A stretch of 64,000 bases of DNA from Streptomyces sp. FIT100 (GTDB taxonomy: Bacteria; Actinomycetota; Actinomycetes; Streptomycetales; Streptomycetaceae). How positions within the stretch are numbered: position 1 is the first letter of the stretch; each line of letters begins with the position of its first letter. This document shows positions 1 to 9,140 of the stretch, in pieces. The notes under the pieces are model-generated. The model saw nothing but the letters and a program-made list of their open reading frames with translations, ran no database searches and was not told the origin of the DNA. Made by a program: the position numbers and the translations under genes. The DNA is taken from assembly GCF_024584805.1 (NCBI RefSeq), contig NZ_CP075715.1:911001-975000 (forward strand). Direction: 5' to 3'.

Positions 1-413
1 GAGACGGCCACTCGCAAGTGCCCTGCGCTGCGCGGCACCGGCCGCAGCAGCACCCGCTGCGCGACCTCGGCGATCGAGCGGACACTGGCCAGCTCGGCTT
101 CCCGCCGCTGCCGCATCACCGCGGCCACGAGTCCGGCGGCGGTCACGCCCGCCACGGATGCCAGCGCGGTGAAACCTCGCCGGCCGGCGAACAGGCCGTC
201 GTACAGTCCGAGGCCCAGGCAGAGGACCAACGCGAGCGCACCGACCAGGGCCGTGCGGCGCCAGCCACCCATCAGCCCGGCGAAGGCGGGGCCGAGGGCG
301 ACCAGCGGCAGGAACCCGACCGACGGGCCGGCGGTGACATCGACCACCGCCACTATCGCCATGACGGCATACGGCAGCACGGAGAGCAGCGATGAACTCC
401 GCGAAGCCTGCAC
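1..413 (-). CDS. PP2C/SpoIIE-type phosphatase, N-terminal part (runs off left edge)
   Basis: The minus strand is open from the left edge up to about 413 and encodes roughly 137 residues. Several hydrophobic stretches (for example AIVAVVDVTAG and ALVLCLGLGLY) form an N-terminal membrane domain. They are followed by a charged linker and the motif VRSIAEVAQRVLLRPVP, which in Streptomyces directly precedes the SpoIIE/PP2C serine phosphatase domain. The catalytic domain itself lies outside the window. Family knowledge suggests a membrane-bound protein phosphatase in sigma or anti-sigma signalling. The start is uncertain: GTG at 413 has a GGAAG sequence a few bases upstream. No partner gene is visible here. 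Confidence 0.6.
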   Translation of the reverse strand, partial: MQASRSSSLLSVLPYAVMAIVAVVDVTAGPSVGFLPLVALGPAFAGLMGGWRRTALVGALALVLCLGLGLYDGLFAGRRGFTALASVAGVTAAGLVAAVMRQRREAELASVRSIAEVAQRVLLRPVPRSAGHLRVAV

Positions 414-612
414 TGCTGCTTCCGCCAAAGCAGACCCCCGCGAGGTGACAGGCGGTGCGTGCGCTCCCCACCGGCCGCCTGGCACCGCTTCGCAGACAGC
501 CGCAAGATTTAGCCTATGCAAAACTTTCACTTACGAAGCATCCGGCGTCGCGCCCTGTTACCGAACCGAGGCCAACAAACCGAGGCCACAACGCAGGAGT
601 GACAGAGGAGAC

Positions 613-1140
613 ATGAAGCCTTCAGCCCATGGACCGGTCAGGCGGCCGAAGCCGCCGACCGGCTGGAAGCGTTCCCTTGCCAGGCTTCCCATCCACATGT
701 ACCGGATCGGCCTCGGACCGCTGTTCGGCAAACGGCTGATGCTCCTCATCCACACGGGCCGTTTCAGCGGGGTCACCCGCAAGGTGATCCTCGAGGTCGT
801 CGAACACGATCCGAGGGCCGGGTCCTGGACGGTGGCCTCCGGATTCGGCACTCGGGCCCAGTGGTACCGGAATCTGCGCCGTACCCCTCAAGCCACGATC
901 CAGTTCGGCAGGCGCTATCACGCCGTCACCGCACACTTCCTCCCGGCGGAGGAGGGAGCCCGGACGATGGCCCGATACGCCGAGGCTCACCCGCGCACGG
1001 CACAGCGCCTCTGCGCCTTCATGGGCCTCCCCTCGGACGGCACCCCGGAAGGCTTCCGCCGGGCCGGGGAGCAGATCCCCTTCGTACGCCTGGAGCCCAG
1101 TCCCGCCTTCCGGAGCGCCGCGCAGAGCGGGAGGCGCTGA
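613..1140 (+). CDS. Nitroreductase/deazaflavin-dependent oxidoreductase family protein
   Basis: A 175-residue protein of the F420-binding Ddn-like split beta-barrel family (nitroreductase family deazaflavin-dependent oxidoreductase). Diagnostic parts are the segment LLIHTGRFSGVTRKVILEVV near residue 40, ASGFGTRAQWYRNLRRTP near 75, and the tail ending in PFVRLEP. These proteins typically use F420H2 or flavin to reduce diverse substrates; the substrate cannot be told. ATG 613 is preceded by AGGAG at good spacing. It appears monocistronic. The upstream 200 bp divide it from the divergent phosphatase gene and should hold both promoters. Confidence 0.8.
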   Translation: MKPSAHGPVRRPKPPTGWKRSLARLPIHMYRIGLGPLFGKRLMLLIHTGRFSGVTRKVILEVVEHDPRAGSWTVASGFGTRAQWYRNLRRTPQATIQFGRRYHAVTAHFLPAEEGARTMARYAEAHPRTAQRLCAFMGLPSDGTPEGFRRAGEQIPFVRLEPSPAFRSAAQSGRR

Positions 1141-1279
1141 ACCGGGAGGCATCATGCATCCGAACCGACGCGCGACACGACCCCATGTCCCGGTGTGGAC
1201 GATTGCGATCGTCGTCGCGCTCCGCGCCACCGTCACGCCCTTGCTGATCGCGGTAGCGAGCTACTGCCTCCTCGTCGGC

Positions 1280-1918
1280 TCAAGAGGCCAACCTGTACGA
1301 GCGGACGACGGCGATCGCGCTCAGCGCGCCCAACGCCGCACCGACACCGATGGGCTCCGTGAGAGGCTGGGAGAGCGCGCCAGGTCGGCTTATCCCCCGC
1401 GGGGGCACCTGCCCCTCGGGGTCGTACACGATGCCGATCGTGTCCCCAGGGCCCGTGGTCGACTCGCATCCCCGCCAGATCTTCACGGAGAGGGGCGTGC
1501 CGTCTGCGTGGCGCACCGCGCAATAGCGCCTGCCGGGGGCCTCGTCCCCACGCGTGGCCACGGACGTCACGACGACGCTCTGCGCTTGTCCGCGCCACAG
1601 CAGCACGGCCTCCGACGCGGCCTTGGGCGCCAGGAAAGCCCAGCTCACACCAAGTACCGCAATGACCCCGAGAAACGCGCGGCCCGCCCCGATGACACCA
1701 AGGAAGAGCACGAGTCCCAGAGCGACGACAACCCCCGCCTCGCCGGTCCGCAGCATCGCCGAACCGGCGAGCGTCCCGGCGACCCCCGGGCCGGCAATGA
1801 CCACGGCCCCGACGAGCCCCACCGCCAGTCCCTCCGCGACCAGCCAGTGAGGCGGCCCTCCGCCGTACTCGGCAGGCCCCCACAGGGCCGCCCGGATCGG
1901 ACCCTTGGGTCTTGGCAT
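1280..1918 (-). CDS. Hypothetical membrane protein
   Basis: A 212-residue protein that I do not recognise. It has about three hydrophobic helices in the first half (LAVGLVGAVVIAG, VVVALGLVLFLGVIG, FLGVIAVLGVSWAFLA). A soluble region follows that resembles the small beta domain seen in DUF3592-like membrane proteins (RYCAVRHADGTPLSVKIW, then GDTIGIVYDPEG). A last hydrophobic helix ends the protein. The GD.I.I.YDP pattern supports a DUF3592-like reading but this is an inference. ATG 1918 has GGGAG upstream; ATG 1942 is an alternative. A perfect TTGCAT-T-ATGCAA dyad (1945-1957) sits just upstream. Confidence 0.6.
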   Translation of the reverse strand: MPRPKGPIRAALWGPAEYGGGPPHWLVAEGLAVGLVGAVVIAGPGVAGTLAGSAMLRTGEAGVVVALGLVLFLGVIGAGRAFLGVIAVLGVSWAFLAPKAASEAVLLWRGQAQSVVVTSVATRGDEAPGRRYCAVRHADGTPLSVKIWRGCESTTGPGDTIGIVYDPEGQVPPRGISRPGALSQPLTEPIGVGAALGALSAIAVVRSYRLAS

Positions 1919-1944
1919 CGCCCTGTGTCTCCCGCGCCCCATGC

Positions 1945-1957
1945 TTGCATTATGCAA
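1945..1957. promoter_or_regulatory. Dyad upstream of membrane-protein gene
   Basis: TTGCAT-T-ATGCAA is a perfect 6-bp inverted repeat in unusually AT-rich sequence. It lies 27 bp upstream of the preferred start at 1918 and contains a CATAAT -10-like hexamer on the minus strand. It may be an operator or just part of a promoter; no regulator gene adjoins it. Confidence 0.3.
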
Positions 1958-2014
1958 ATGAAGTCAACTTCCTCTGACCGCAGGGGGCCGAACGTCCTAC
2001 GGCGCTTCCCGGGC

Positions 2015-2290
2015 TCAACGACGGGACGGGCCGGATGAACCACCCACGATGAACGCGACGAGGATTCCGGCGAGGACAGCCCATGCCAACGCGGCGTAAC
2101 CGCTCGACTGCCAGCCGATGAGGCCGAGAGCAGCGCCGCTCCCGGCACCCACGCCGATCGCGCGTGGACTTCCGGCATCTGCCCACTGCCTCCGTGCACT
2201 GCCGGGCTCCCGAAGCTCAGTGATCGCGGTCCTGACCACCAGCGCGGCGATCACTACAGCCACCGTCAGGAGCGCCACGGGTCCGTTCAC
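2015..2290 (-). CDS. Small hypothetical membrane protein
   Basis: A 91-residue protein with one N-terminal helix (VALLTVAVVIAALVV) and a second hydrophobic region after residue 48 (IGVGAGSGAALGLIG, then LAWAVLAGILVAFIVGG). It is not recognised. The GTG start at 2290 is supported by a strong GGAGGGGGGAG sequence just upstream. It lies 34 bp downstream of the nhaA stop in the same direction and could be cotranscribed with it. The following gene at 1918 is also on the minus strand. Confidence 0.55.
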   Translation of the reverse strand: MNGPVALLTVAVVIAALVVRTAITELREPGSARRQWADAGSPRAIGVGAGSGAALGLIGWQSSGYAALAWAVLAGILVAFIVGGSSGPSRR

Positions 2291-2324
2291 GGCTCCCCCC
2301 TCCCTCTCTCGCTACGTCCCTTTC

Positions 2325-3641
2325 CTACCGGTCGGTCCCCGGAGCAGCAGGTCCGGTTCCGGCACGCTCGTAGATGTCGGGGATGCCGTTGGCGTCCTCG
2401 TCCAGCGTTTCCTCTTCGTACAGGCGGCGGTAGATCTCGTTGCGGCGTTTGATCAGCACTGCGGCCAGACCTGCCGCGAGCAGCGACCCGATGAGAACCG
2501 CCGCCTTGATGTGCTCGGCGTCGGCCGGGTCTGGGAAGGCCAGCTCGCCGATCAGCAGGGCGACGGTGAAGCCGATGCCCGCGAGGACGGCGAGCGCGAG
2601 GACATCCGCCCAGGCCAGGTCGGGATTGAGCCGGGCCCGGGTGAAGCGTGCGGCCAGATATGTGCCGACGAAGATGCCCAGGGTCTTGCCGACGACCAGT
2701 CCCACCACGACCCCGAGCGGCTCCGGTTCGGTGAAGACCTGGGCCAGCGCTGCACCGGAGACTCCGACACCCGCGGCGAACAGGGCGAAGAGAGGCACCG
2801 CGACGCCCGCCGAGACCGGGTGCAGAAGGTGTGAGGTCCGTTCCGCGGGTGAAGCGGCCTCGCCCTTGTCGCGGGTGGTGCGCAGGATCAGGCCCATTGC
2901 CACTCCGGCGACGGTTGCGTGGACGCCGCCGTTGTACATCAGCGCCCAGGTCGCGACGCCGAGCGGGACGTACCACCACCAGCCCGTCACGCGCAGGCGC
3001 TGGAGCACGTAGAAGACGGCCAGTCCTGCGAAGGCTCCTCCCAGGGCGAGGAAGTTCAGATCGCTGGTGAAAAAGATCGCGATGATCAGGATGGCGCCCA
3101 GGTCGTCGACGACAGCCAGGGTGAGCAGAAAGGCGCGCAGCGCGGAGGGCAGGTGGGTGCTGAGGACAGCGAGGAAGGCGAGGGCGAAGGCGATGTCGGT
3201 GGCCATCGGTACGGCCCAGCCGTCCAGCCGGCCCCCTCCGGCCCCGGCGGTCGCGGCGTACAGCGCGGCGGGTACCGCCATGCCGCACACAGCGGCGATC
3301 ACCGGCAGGGCGGCGGTGGCCGGTGTACGCAGCTCGCCGACGACGAGTTCTCGTTTCAGTTCGATGCCCGCGACCAGGAAGAAGACGGTGAGCAGGCCGT
3401 CGGCGGTCCAGTGTCCGACGGAGAGGTCCAAGCCGAGTGCCGGTATCCCGAAGTGGAAGTCGCGTATCTCCTCATACACGCCGCTCCATGGAGTGTTGGC
3501 CCACACCAGGGCCACCACTGCGGCGACGAGCAGGACCAGTCCGCCGACGGTTTCAGTCCGCAAGGCCTGGGCCACGGCCTTGCGTTCCGGCCACGGCAGC
3601 AGGCCGAGGAAGGTGGAACGCTCGCGCGGGGCAGCGGACAT
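2325..3641 (-). CDS. nhaA: Na+/H+ antiporter NhaA
   Basis: A 438-residue integral membrane protein that exchanges cytoplasmic sodium for external protons. The NhaA signature is clear: TVFFLVAGIELKRELVVGEL near residue 75, MATDIAFALAFLAVL near 130, and AVVDDLGAILIIA near 160. The paired aspartates in the last motif correspond to the ion-binding Asp pair of E. coli NhaA. Length is slightly above the 380-400 usual for the family because of a longer charged C-terminus. I chose ATG 3641 because GGAGG sits 9 bp upstream; an in-frame upstream extension to 3713 lacks conservation. It may be cotranscribed with the small membrane protein downstream. Confidence 0.95.
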   Translation of the reverse strand: MSAAPRERSTFLGLLPWPERKAVAQALRTETVGGLVLLVAAVVALVWANTPWSGVYEEIRDFHFGIPALGLDLSVGHWTADGLLTVFFLVAGIELKRELVVGELRTPATAALPVIAAVCGMAVPAALYAATAGAGGGRLDGWAVPMATDIAFALAFLAVLSTHLPSALRAFLLTLAVVDDLGAILIIAIFFTSDLNFLALGGAFAGLAVFYVLQRLRVTGWWWYVPLGVATWALMYNGGVHATVAGVAMGLILRTTRDKGEAASPAERTSHLLHPVSAGVAVPLFALFAAGVGVSGAALAQVFTEPEPLGVVVGLVVGKTLGIFVGTYLAARFTRARLNPDLAWADVLALAVLAGIGFTVALLIGELAFPDPADAEHIKAAVLIGSLLAAGLAAVLIKRRNEIYRRLYEEETLDEDANGIPDIYERAGTGPAAPGTDR

Positions 3642-3833
3642 CGAAGGGACCTCCGGGGGGCATCGACATGAGGGCACACTGCCCCTGGACGCCGACCAGA
3701 CTTCCCGGCACACCCCGCGTCCGAATCCATCGCCCGAAGGCGGTTCATTAACGCGTTGCTAACACCCTAACCGGCTGGTCCAGATCCCGCCAGAGCTCTA
3801 TTCACCTGCGGAAACGTGCTGGGAAGGCATGAC

Positions 3834-3880
3834 GAGCGGGCCCGTCCACACCAAGGCGCGAGGTGTGCACGGGCCCGCTC
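3834..3880 (-). terminator. Intrinsic terminator after the alanine symporter gene
   Basis: A long inverted repeat with arms GAGCGGGCCCGT and ACGGGCCCGCTC extended by CACACC/GGTGTG after one C-C mismatch. It lies 23 bp past the stop of the minus-strand symporter gene. No T-tract is present, as is common in Streptomyces. Confidence 0.7.
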
Positions 3881-3902
3881 AGGAGCCGGGCCGCGGGGGC
3901 GG

Positions 3903-5438
3903 TCAGACGGTGGTCTTCACCGGCTCCTGGTCTTCGTCGGACTCATCCGCGACACCGGACTTGCGGGCGCGGACGAACTCCAGGAAGGAGTTCAGTTCGC
4001 GCTTGACGACCGGGGCGAGGAGGTAGAGGCCGATGATGTTGATGACGGCGAGCATGAACAGCACGGCGTCGGCCATGTCGATGAGCGTCTGCAGGGTGAG
4101 CAGCGAGCCCGCGACGGCGAACAGCGTGTAGAGGACCTTGTACGTCAGCTCGCTGGCCTTGCTGCGGCCGAAGAGGTACGACCACGCCTTGAGGCCGTAG
4201 TAGCCCCAGGTGAGCACGGTCGAGATCGCGAAGAGCAGGACCGCGACGGTGAGGATGTACGGGAACCAGGGCAGCACCGTGGCGAAGGCGTCCGAAGTGA
4301 TCGTGACGCCGCCGATGGACTCGCCGGCGCGCGCCTCGGCCCAGCTGGCCGGGTTCGCGATCACGATCGTCAGCGCGGTCATGGTGCAGATGACGACGGT
4401 GTCGATGAACGGCTCCAGCAGAGCGACCAGGCCCTCGCTGGCCGGGTGCTTCGTCTTCACCGCGGAGTGGGCGATCGGCGCCGAGCCGAGGCCGGCCTCG
4501 TTGGAGAAGGCTGCCCGCTTGAAACCGATGATCAGCGCACCGATGACACCGCCCGCGACACCCTCGGGGGCGAACGCGCCCTTGATGATCGTGACGACGG
4601 CGTCCGGCACGGCGGTGACGTGCACCAGGATGACGACAAGACAGGCCGCGATGTAGATGCCCGCCATGGCAGGAACCAGCTTGCTGGTGACGTTGGCGAT
4701 CGACCGGATGCCGCCGAGCAGGACGATGCCGACGAGCGCGGCGACCAGGACGCCGAAGAACAGGGCGCCGGCGGAGGAGCCGATGACGCCGTCCTCGCCG
4801 CCGGTGACGGAGACGAGCTGGGCGTAACTCTGGTTGACCTGGAACAGGTTGCCGCCGAAGAGGCCGAAGAACAGCACCATCGCGGAGGCGAGGACTGCGA
4901 GGACCTTGCCGAGCTTCAGGCCGCCGCTGCCGAAGCGGTCGGCGAGGCCCTTGGGCAGGTAGTGCATCGGGCCGCCGGAAACGGTGCCGTCGGCGTGCAC
5001 CTCGCGGTACTTCACGCCGAGCGTGACCTCGACGAACTTGGTGGCCATGCCCAGCAGACCGCACAGGATCATCCAGAACGTGGCACCGGGACCGCCGATG
5101 GAGACGGCCACCGCGACACCGGCGATGTTCCCGAGCCCGACGGTGCCGGAGACGGCCGCGGTCAGGGCCTGGAAGTGGTTGACCTCGCCGGCCGAACCCT
5201 TCTCGTCGTACTTGCCTCTCACCACGTCCACGGCGAGCCGGAACTTGCGGATCTGCACGAAGCCGAACCAGCCCGTGAAGACCAGACCGGCGACGACGAG
5301 CCAGGCGACGATGAGCGGCAGATCGGTCCCGCCGACCGGAACGGCGTAGAAGACGACTTCCCCGAGCCACTTGGCGATGGGTTCGAAGAGTCCGCTGACG
5401 GCTTCGTCGACGGACGTGGTGATCGAGTCGAGTGACAC
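3903..5438 (-). CDS. Sodium:alanine symporter (AGCS family)
   Basis: A 511-residue membrane transporter of the alanine or glycine:cation symporter family, importing small neutral amino acids with sodium. Family motifs include GTVGLGNIAGVAVAVSIGGPG near residue 100, GGPMHYLPKGL near 155 and AFSNEAGLGSAPIAHS near 300. About ten to eleven hydrophobic helices are visible. GTG 5438 is preferred because GAGG lies 8 bp upstream; an upstream in-frame start at 5471 has no such site. The leader to the probable promoter is about 200 bp, and a Crp-like palindrome lies at 5666-5681. A strong terminator follows at 3834-3880, so it is probably monocistronic. Confidence 0.93.
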   Translation of the reverse strand: MSLDSITTSVDEAVSGLFEPIAKWLGEVVFYAVPVGGTDLPLIVAWLVVAGLVFTGWFGFVQIRKFRLAVDVVRGKYDEKGSAGEVNHFQALTAAVSGTVGLGNIAGVAVAVSIGGPGATFWMILCGLLGMATKFVEVTLGVKYREVHADGTVSGGPMHYLPKGLADRFGSGGLKLGKVLAVLASAMVLFFGLFGGNLFQVNQSYAQLVSVTGGEDGVIGSSAGALFFGVLVAALVGIVLLGGIRSIANVTSKLVPAMAGIYIAACLVVILVHVTAVPDAVVTIIKGAFAPEGVAGGVIGALIIGFKRAAFSNEAGLGSAPIAHSAVKTKHPASEGLVALLEPFIDTVVICTMTALTIVIANPASWAEARAGESIGGVTITSDAFATVLPWFPYILTVAVLLFAISTVLTWGYYGLKAWSYLFGRSKASELTYKVLYTLFAVAGSLLTLQTLIDMADAVLFMLAVINIIGLYLLAPVVKRELNSFLEFVRARKSGVADESDEDQEPVKTTV

Positions 5439-6409
5439 TATGGCTACCTCGGTGGCGCAGGACCGGCACACGCGAATGCACCGGATGATGTGCGGGCTTT
5501 GGGTGAACGCCGTTGTCCGACGGCGACCCTGGGTAGCGGCCCGCGGACTCGGACCTGGCTACCCCGGTCGTGCAGTGGCCGGTGCGCGCCGGCGATCCGC
5601 GACACGGCGTTGGGGCACCGTGCTGGGGAGTTGCGAAGTTCTAACACACCCTTTACGCATCCTTTAGTGATGCAAGTCACATGACGCCGCGTAGTCACGG
5701 AAAAGCCCAGCAAGCGAGACCAGACCGTTATTCACACAGCCACATCCGCTGACCGAACGCCGCCGCCTGACCAGGCCCTCCGGCCGGCACCCGTCACTGC
5801 ACACCACACCCCGGAGACCGCTCAGCGGATCGGCGTACGGCTTGGCGCCTTGCGTCAGGGCGACGGCGTGGGCTTTGGAGAACAGGAACCCGAAGCGCTC
5901 TGCCCGTTCCGCGACGCGGCCCTGGTCGCTGCGTCCGTAGAGCAGGTCGTCGATGGACTCGCGGCGCGCCGCCTCCTCCTGGCGCACCGCGAGAGGCTGT
6001 GCAGCACGCTCGTGGCCCCTCCGCGAACGCGTCCACAGCTTGCTCACAGCGGTCAGCAGATGCTCGGCACCGGCCGGCGTGAGTCCAGGCCGGATCACCC
6101 GGGCGGCTGCGGGATGAGCTCGGACCAGCGTGCGCGGTCCGAGCCTCGCCCCGTTTCCTGACACACCGATGGCGACGTCCTGACACGAACGTCAAGCGTG
6201 GCATGTGCGTCCCAAGTGGCGGGCACCGGCATCAAGGAGGCGTAAAGACTGCCGGAGAGCGGCAATGTGAACAGGCTTGCCCTGCTGCCAAGATGTGAAG
6301 GCGAGGGCAGAGGGGAGCGCGCCCCTGCCGGAAGCCGGAAGGGAGTGCTCTGCTCCGCGTTCCGGTCGGATGTGCGGCAGAGCGGTCGTCGTGTGAAGGG
6401 GGATGACGG
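5439..6409. other. Gene-poor stretch between symporter and flotillin operon
   Basis: About 970 bp with no convincing gene. It holds the symporter leader and its Crp-like site, then a region with one weak minus-strand reading frame (5664-6164) that I could not tie to any family. A 9-bp perfect hairpin with arms GCTCGGACC/GGTCCGAGC lies at 6118-6144. The last 170 bp before 6410 should contain the promoter of the flotillin operon. A decayed gene is possible. Confidence 0.5.
5666..5681. promoter_or_regulatory. Crp/Fnr-like operator upstream of the alanine symporter
   Basis: AGTGA-TGCAAG-TCACA (minus strand TGTGA-N6-TCACT) matches the TGTGA-N6-TCACA consensus of cAMP receptor protein sites, and the shorter Streptomyces Crp pattern GTGA-N6-TCAC. 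It lies about 230 bp before the symporter start, upstream of a TTAGAA -10-like sequence near 5640. Binding is inferred only. Confidence 0.45.
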
Positions 6410-7015
6410 ATGGGCGAGTTTCTTCGGGCTGCTTTCGGATTCCCCACAGTGCTGTTCACGTCGGCGCTCGTGGTCGTGATCGGCTTCTGGCTGCTCGTGC
6501 TGCTCGGCGGCGCCGAATCCGACACCTTCGACACGGACGTGGACACCGACGCGCTGTATCTCGGCGGTGTGCCCGTCGCGGTGTCGGCCTCGCTGGTGAT
6601 CGCCCTGTCGTGGTTCGCGGCCTTCACCGGATCCGTGCTTCTCGCCCGTACGTCCCTGTCCGGAGCCTTGCTTCACCTGGCCGGCACGGCGCTGCTCATC
6701 TGCTCGGTTCTCTTCGCCTGGCGGTTGAGCAGCGTGATCGCGGGGCCGCTGGCGAAGCTGTTCCCCGATGAACGCGGGCCGTCCCGGCAGGACTTCGTCG
6801 GGTCGACGTGCACCATCCGCACGGGGCGGGTGGACGGGGGCTTCGGCCAGGCGGAGGTCGTCGCACGGGACGGCTCAACGGCGGTCGTCCAGGTCCGCCA
6901 GAGCGGCAGCGATGCGCTCGCTCTCGGCTCCACCGGTCTCCTGTACGCCTACCACGACGCCGGCGAGTTCTTCTGGGTCGCGCCCTTCGACACGGCGCTG
7001 GACCCCCGCGCCTGA
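6410..7015 (+). CDS. YqiJ/NfeD-like membrane protein with OB fold
   Basis: A 201-residue protein with three N-terminal transmembrane helices (VLFTSALVVVIGFWLLVLL, VSASLVIALSWFAAFTGSVLL, LLHLAGTALLICSVLF). A soluble C-terminal OB-fold-like domain begins at DFVGSTCTIRTGRVDGGFGQAEV. This is the layout of E. coli YqiJ, which partners flotillin YqiK. NfeD-like proteins generally bind the SPFH partner and anchor or organise it in membrane domains. ATG 6410 follows AAGGGGG at good spacing. It is the first gene of a three-gene run: the flotillin starts 59 bp downstream and the giant ATPase follows. Confidence 0.8.
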   Translation: MGEFLRAAFGFPTVLFTSALVVVIGFWLLVLLGGAESDTFDTDVDTDALYLGGVPVAVSASLVIALSWFAAFTGSVLLARTSLSGALLHLAGTALLICSVLFAWRLSSVIAGPLAKLFPDERGPSRQDFVGSTCTIRTGRVDGGFGQAEVVARDGSTAVVQVRQSGSDALALGSTGLLYAYHDAGEFFWVAPFDTALDPRA

Positions 7016-7074
7016 ACCCCACGGCCTGCGCCGCCCCTTCGCTTCCGTCACCACCTCTCACTCGGGGATTCCTC

Positions 7075-9120
7075 ATGGATGCCATCACCCTGGGCATCGG
7101 CCTGCTCGTCGCCGTTGTCCTGCTCATCGCCGTCGCCATGCTGCTCGTGATCAGCCGGCTGTTCCGCAAGGTGGAGCAGGGCAAGGCGCTGATCGTCTCG
7201 AAGATGCGAAAGGTCGACGTCACCTTCACCGGGCAGGTGGTCCTGCCCGTGCTCCACAAGGCCGAGGTCATGGACATCTCGGTGAAGACCATCGACATCA
7301 CCCGGACCGGACGTGACGGGCTGATCTGCAAGGACAACATCCGCGCGGACATCCGGATCTCGTTCTTCGTCCGGGTGAACAAGACCGTGGAGGACGTGAT
7401 CAAGGTCGCCCAGGCGATCGGCACCGCAAGGGCGAGCGACAAGGAGACGCTGCAGGACCTGTTCAACGCCAAGTTCTCCGAAGCGCTCAAGACGGTCGGC
7501 AAGCAGCTCGACTTCACCGACCTCTACACCAAGCGCGACGAGTTCCGCGACCGCATCATCCAGGTCATCGGCACCGACCTGAACGGCTACAGCCTGGAGG
7601 ATGCCGCGATCGACTACCTGGAGCAGACGCCACTGGCGCAGCTGGACGCCTCCAACATCCTCGATGCCCAGGGCATCCGCAAGATCACCGAACTGACGGC
7701 GGTCGAGCACGTCCGCACCAACGAGTACCAGCGGCACGAGGAGAAGGAGATCACCCGGCAGAACGTCGACGCCCGGGAGGCCATCCTGGAGCTGGAGCGC
7801 CGTCAGGCGGACGCCGAGATCAAGCAGCGGCGCGAGATCGAGACCGTACGGGCCCGGGAGGAGGCCGAGACCGCACAGGTGGCCGAGGAGGAGCGGCTGC
7901 GGGCGCAGAGCGCTTTCCTCAAGACCGAGGAGCAACTCGGCGTCCAGCGCGAGAACCAGGCCCGCGAGGTCGCCGTCGCCCAGAAGAACCGCGAGCGTGT
8001 CATCGCCGTCGAGAGCGAGCGCATCGAGAAGGACCGGCTGCTTGAGGTCATCGCCCGGGAGCGGGAGACCGAACTGACCCGGATCTCCGCCGAGAAGGAG
8101 GTCGAGGCAGAGCGCCGCGAGATCGCCGAGGTCATCCGGGAGCGGGTCGCGGTGGACCGCACGGTCGCCGAGCAGGAGGAGTCCATCAAGAAGCTGCGGA
8201 CGGTCGAGGAGGCCGAGCGCAACCGGCAGGCCGTGGTCATCGCCGCCGAGGCCGAGGCGCAGGAGAAGCTGGTCAAGGACATCAAGGCGGCGGAAGCCGC
8301 CGAGCAGGCCGCGGTCCACCGGGCCGCCGAGGAGCTGACACTCGCCGAGGCGCGCAACAAGGCCGCCGACATGGACGCCCGCGCCAAGGTCCGTCTTGCC
8401 GAGGGCATCCAGGCAGAGGCTGCCGCCGAGGGCCTGGCCGCGGTCCAGGTGCGGGAGAAGGAGGCCGACGCCATAGCGAAGGCGGGCCGCGCGGAGGCCG
8501 AGGCCACCGCGGCCCGGCTGAAGGCGGAGGCCGAGGGTGCCCGCGAGAAGGCACTCGCCGAGGCCACCGCCATCGGCGAGAAGCTCAAGGCGGAGGCGGC
8601 GGGTCTGACCGAGAAGGCGGCCGCGATGGCCGCGCTGGACGAGGCGTCCCGTACGCACGAGGAGTACCGGCTGCGTCTGGAGGCGGAAAAGGACATCCGG
8701 CTCGCCGGCCTGGACGTGCAGCGGCAGGTCGCCGAGGCCCAGGCCACGGTGCTCGCCACCGGTCTGGAGAACGCCGACATCAACATCGTCGGAGGCGAGT
8801 CCGTCTTCTTCGACCGGCTGATGTCGTCGATCGCTCTCGGCAAGGGCGTGGACGGCTTCGTCCAGCACTCCGAGACGGCCCAGGCCCTGGCCCGCCCGTG
8901 GCTGGACGGCTCATCGTCCTTCACCGACGACGTCACGAAGGCTCTGGGTGCGGTGTCGACGTCGGACGTACAGAACCTCACCGTCTCCGCACTGCTGATG
9001 AAGCTCATGAAGACGGGCGGGGCCCCTACGGCTCAGCTGAGCCAGCTGCTCGACAGGGCGGGCGAGCTCGGCCTCGCCGACACCCCGCTCGCGGCGCTGA
9101 ACGGCACCGCGAAGAGCTGA
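7075..9120 (+). CDS. Flotillin / SPFH-domain protein (YqiK-like)
   Basis: A 681-residue flotillin. One N-terminal membrane helix (LGIGLLVAVVLLIAVAMLLVI) precedes the SPFH/band-7 domain (residues about 30-200, with KVEQGKALIVSKM and EVMDISVKTIDITRTGRDGL). A very long Ala/Glu/Arg-rich coiled coil follows, roughly residues 215-580, and then a flotillin C-terminal region (ADINIVGGESVFFDRLMSS). Such proteins oligomerise into membrane scaffolds. The start ATG 7075 has only a weak ribosome-binding site. It is sandwiched between its YqiJ-like partner and a giant AAA+ ATPase, which suggests that the scaffold recruits or localises the ATPase (inference). Confidence 0.9.
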   Translation: MDAITLGIGLLVAVVLLIAVAMLLVISRLFRKVEQGKALIVSKMRKVDVTFTGQVVLPVLHKAEVMDISVKTIDITRTGRDGLICKDNIRADIRISFFVRVNKTVEDVIKVAQAIGTARASDKETLQDLFNAKFSEALKTVGKQLDFTDLYTKRDEFRDRIIQVIGTDLNGYSLEDAAIDYLEQTPLAQLDASNILDAQGIRKITELTAVEHVRTNEYQRHEEKEITRQNVDAREAILELERRQADAEIKQRREIETVRAREEAETAQVAEEERLRAQSAFLKTEEQLGVQRENQAREVAVAQKNRERVIAVESERIEKDRLLEVIARERETELTRISAEKEVEAERREIAEVIRERVAVDRTVAEQEESIKKLRTVEEAERNRQAVVIAAEAEAQEKLVKDIKAAEAAEQAAVHRAAEELTLAEARNKAADMDARAKVRLAEGIQAEAAAEGLAAVQVREKEADAIAKAGRAEAEATAARLKAEAEGAREKALAEATAIGEKLKAEAAGLTEKAAAMAALDEASRTHEEYRLRLEAEKDIRLAGLDVQRQVAEAQATVLATGLENADINIVGGESVFFDRLMSSIALGKGVDGFVQHSETAQALARPWLDGSSSFTDDVTKALGAVSTSDVQNLTVSALLMKLMKTGGAPTAQLSQLLDRAGELGLADTPLAALNGTAKS

Positions 9121-9140
9121 CCGCCGAGGGGGGAACGTCG

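Noticed and set aside
5664..6164. A 166-residue minus-strand reading frame between the symporter and flotillin genes
   Set aside because: No family resemblance, no convincing ribosome-binding site, and it contains an internal 9-bp hairpin. It may be a chance frame in high-GC DNA or a decayed gene.
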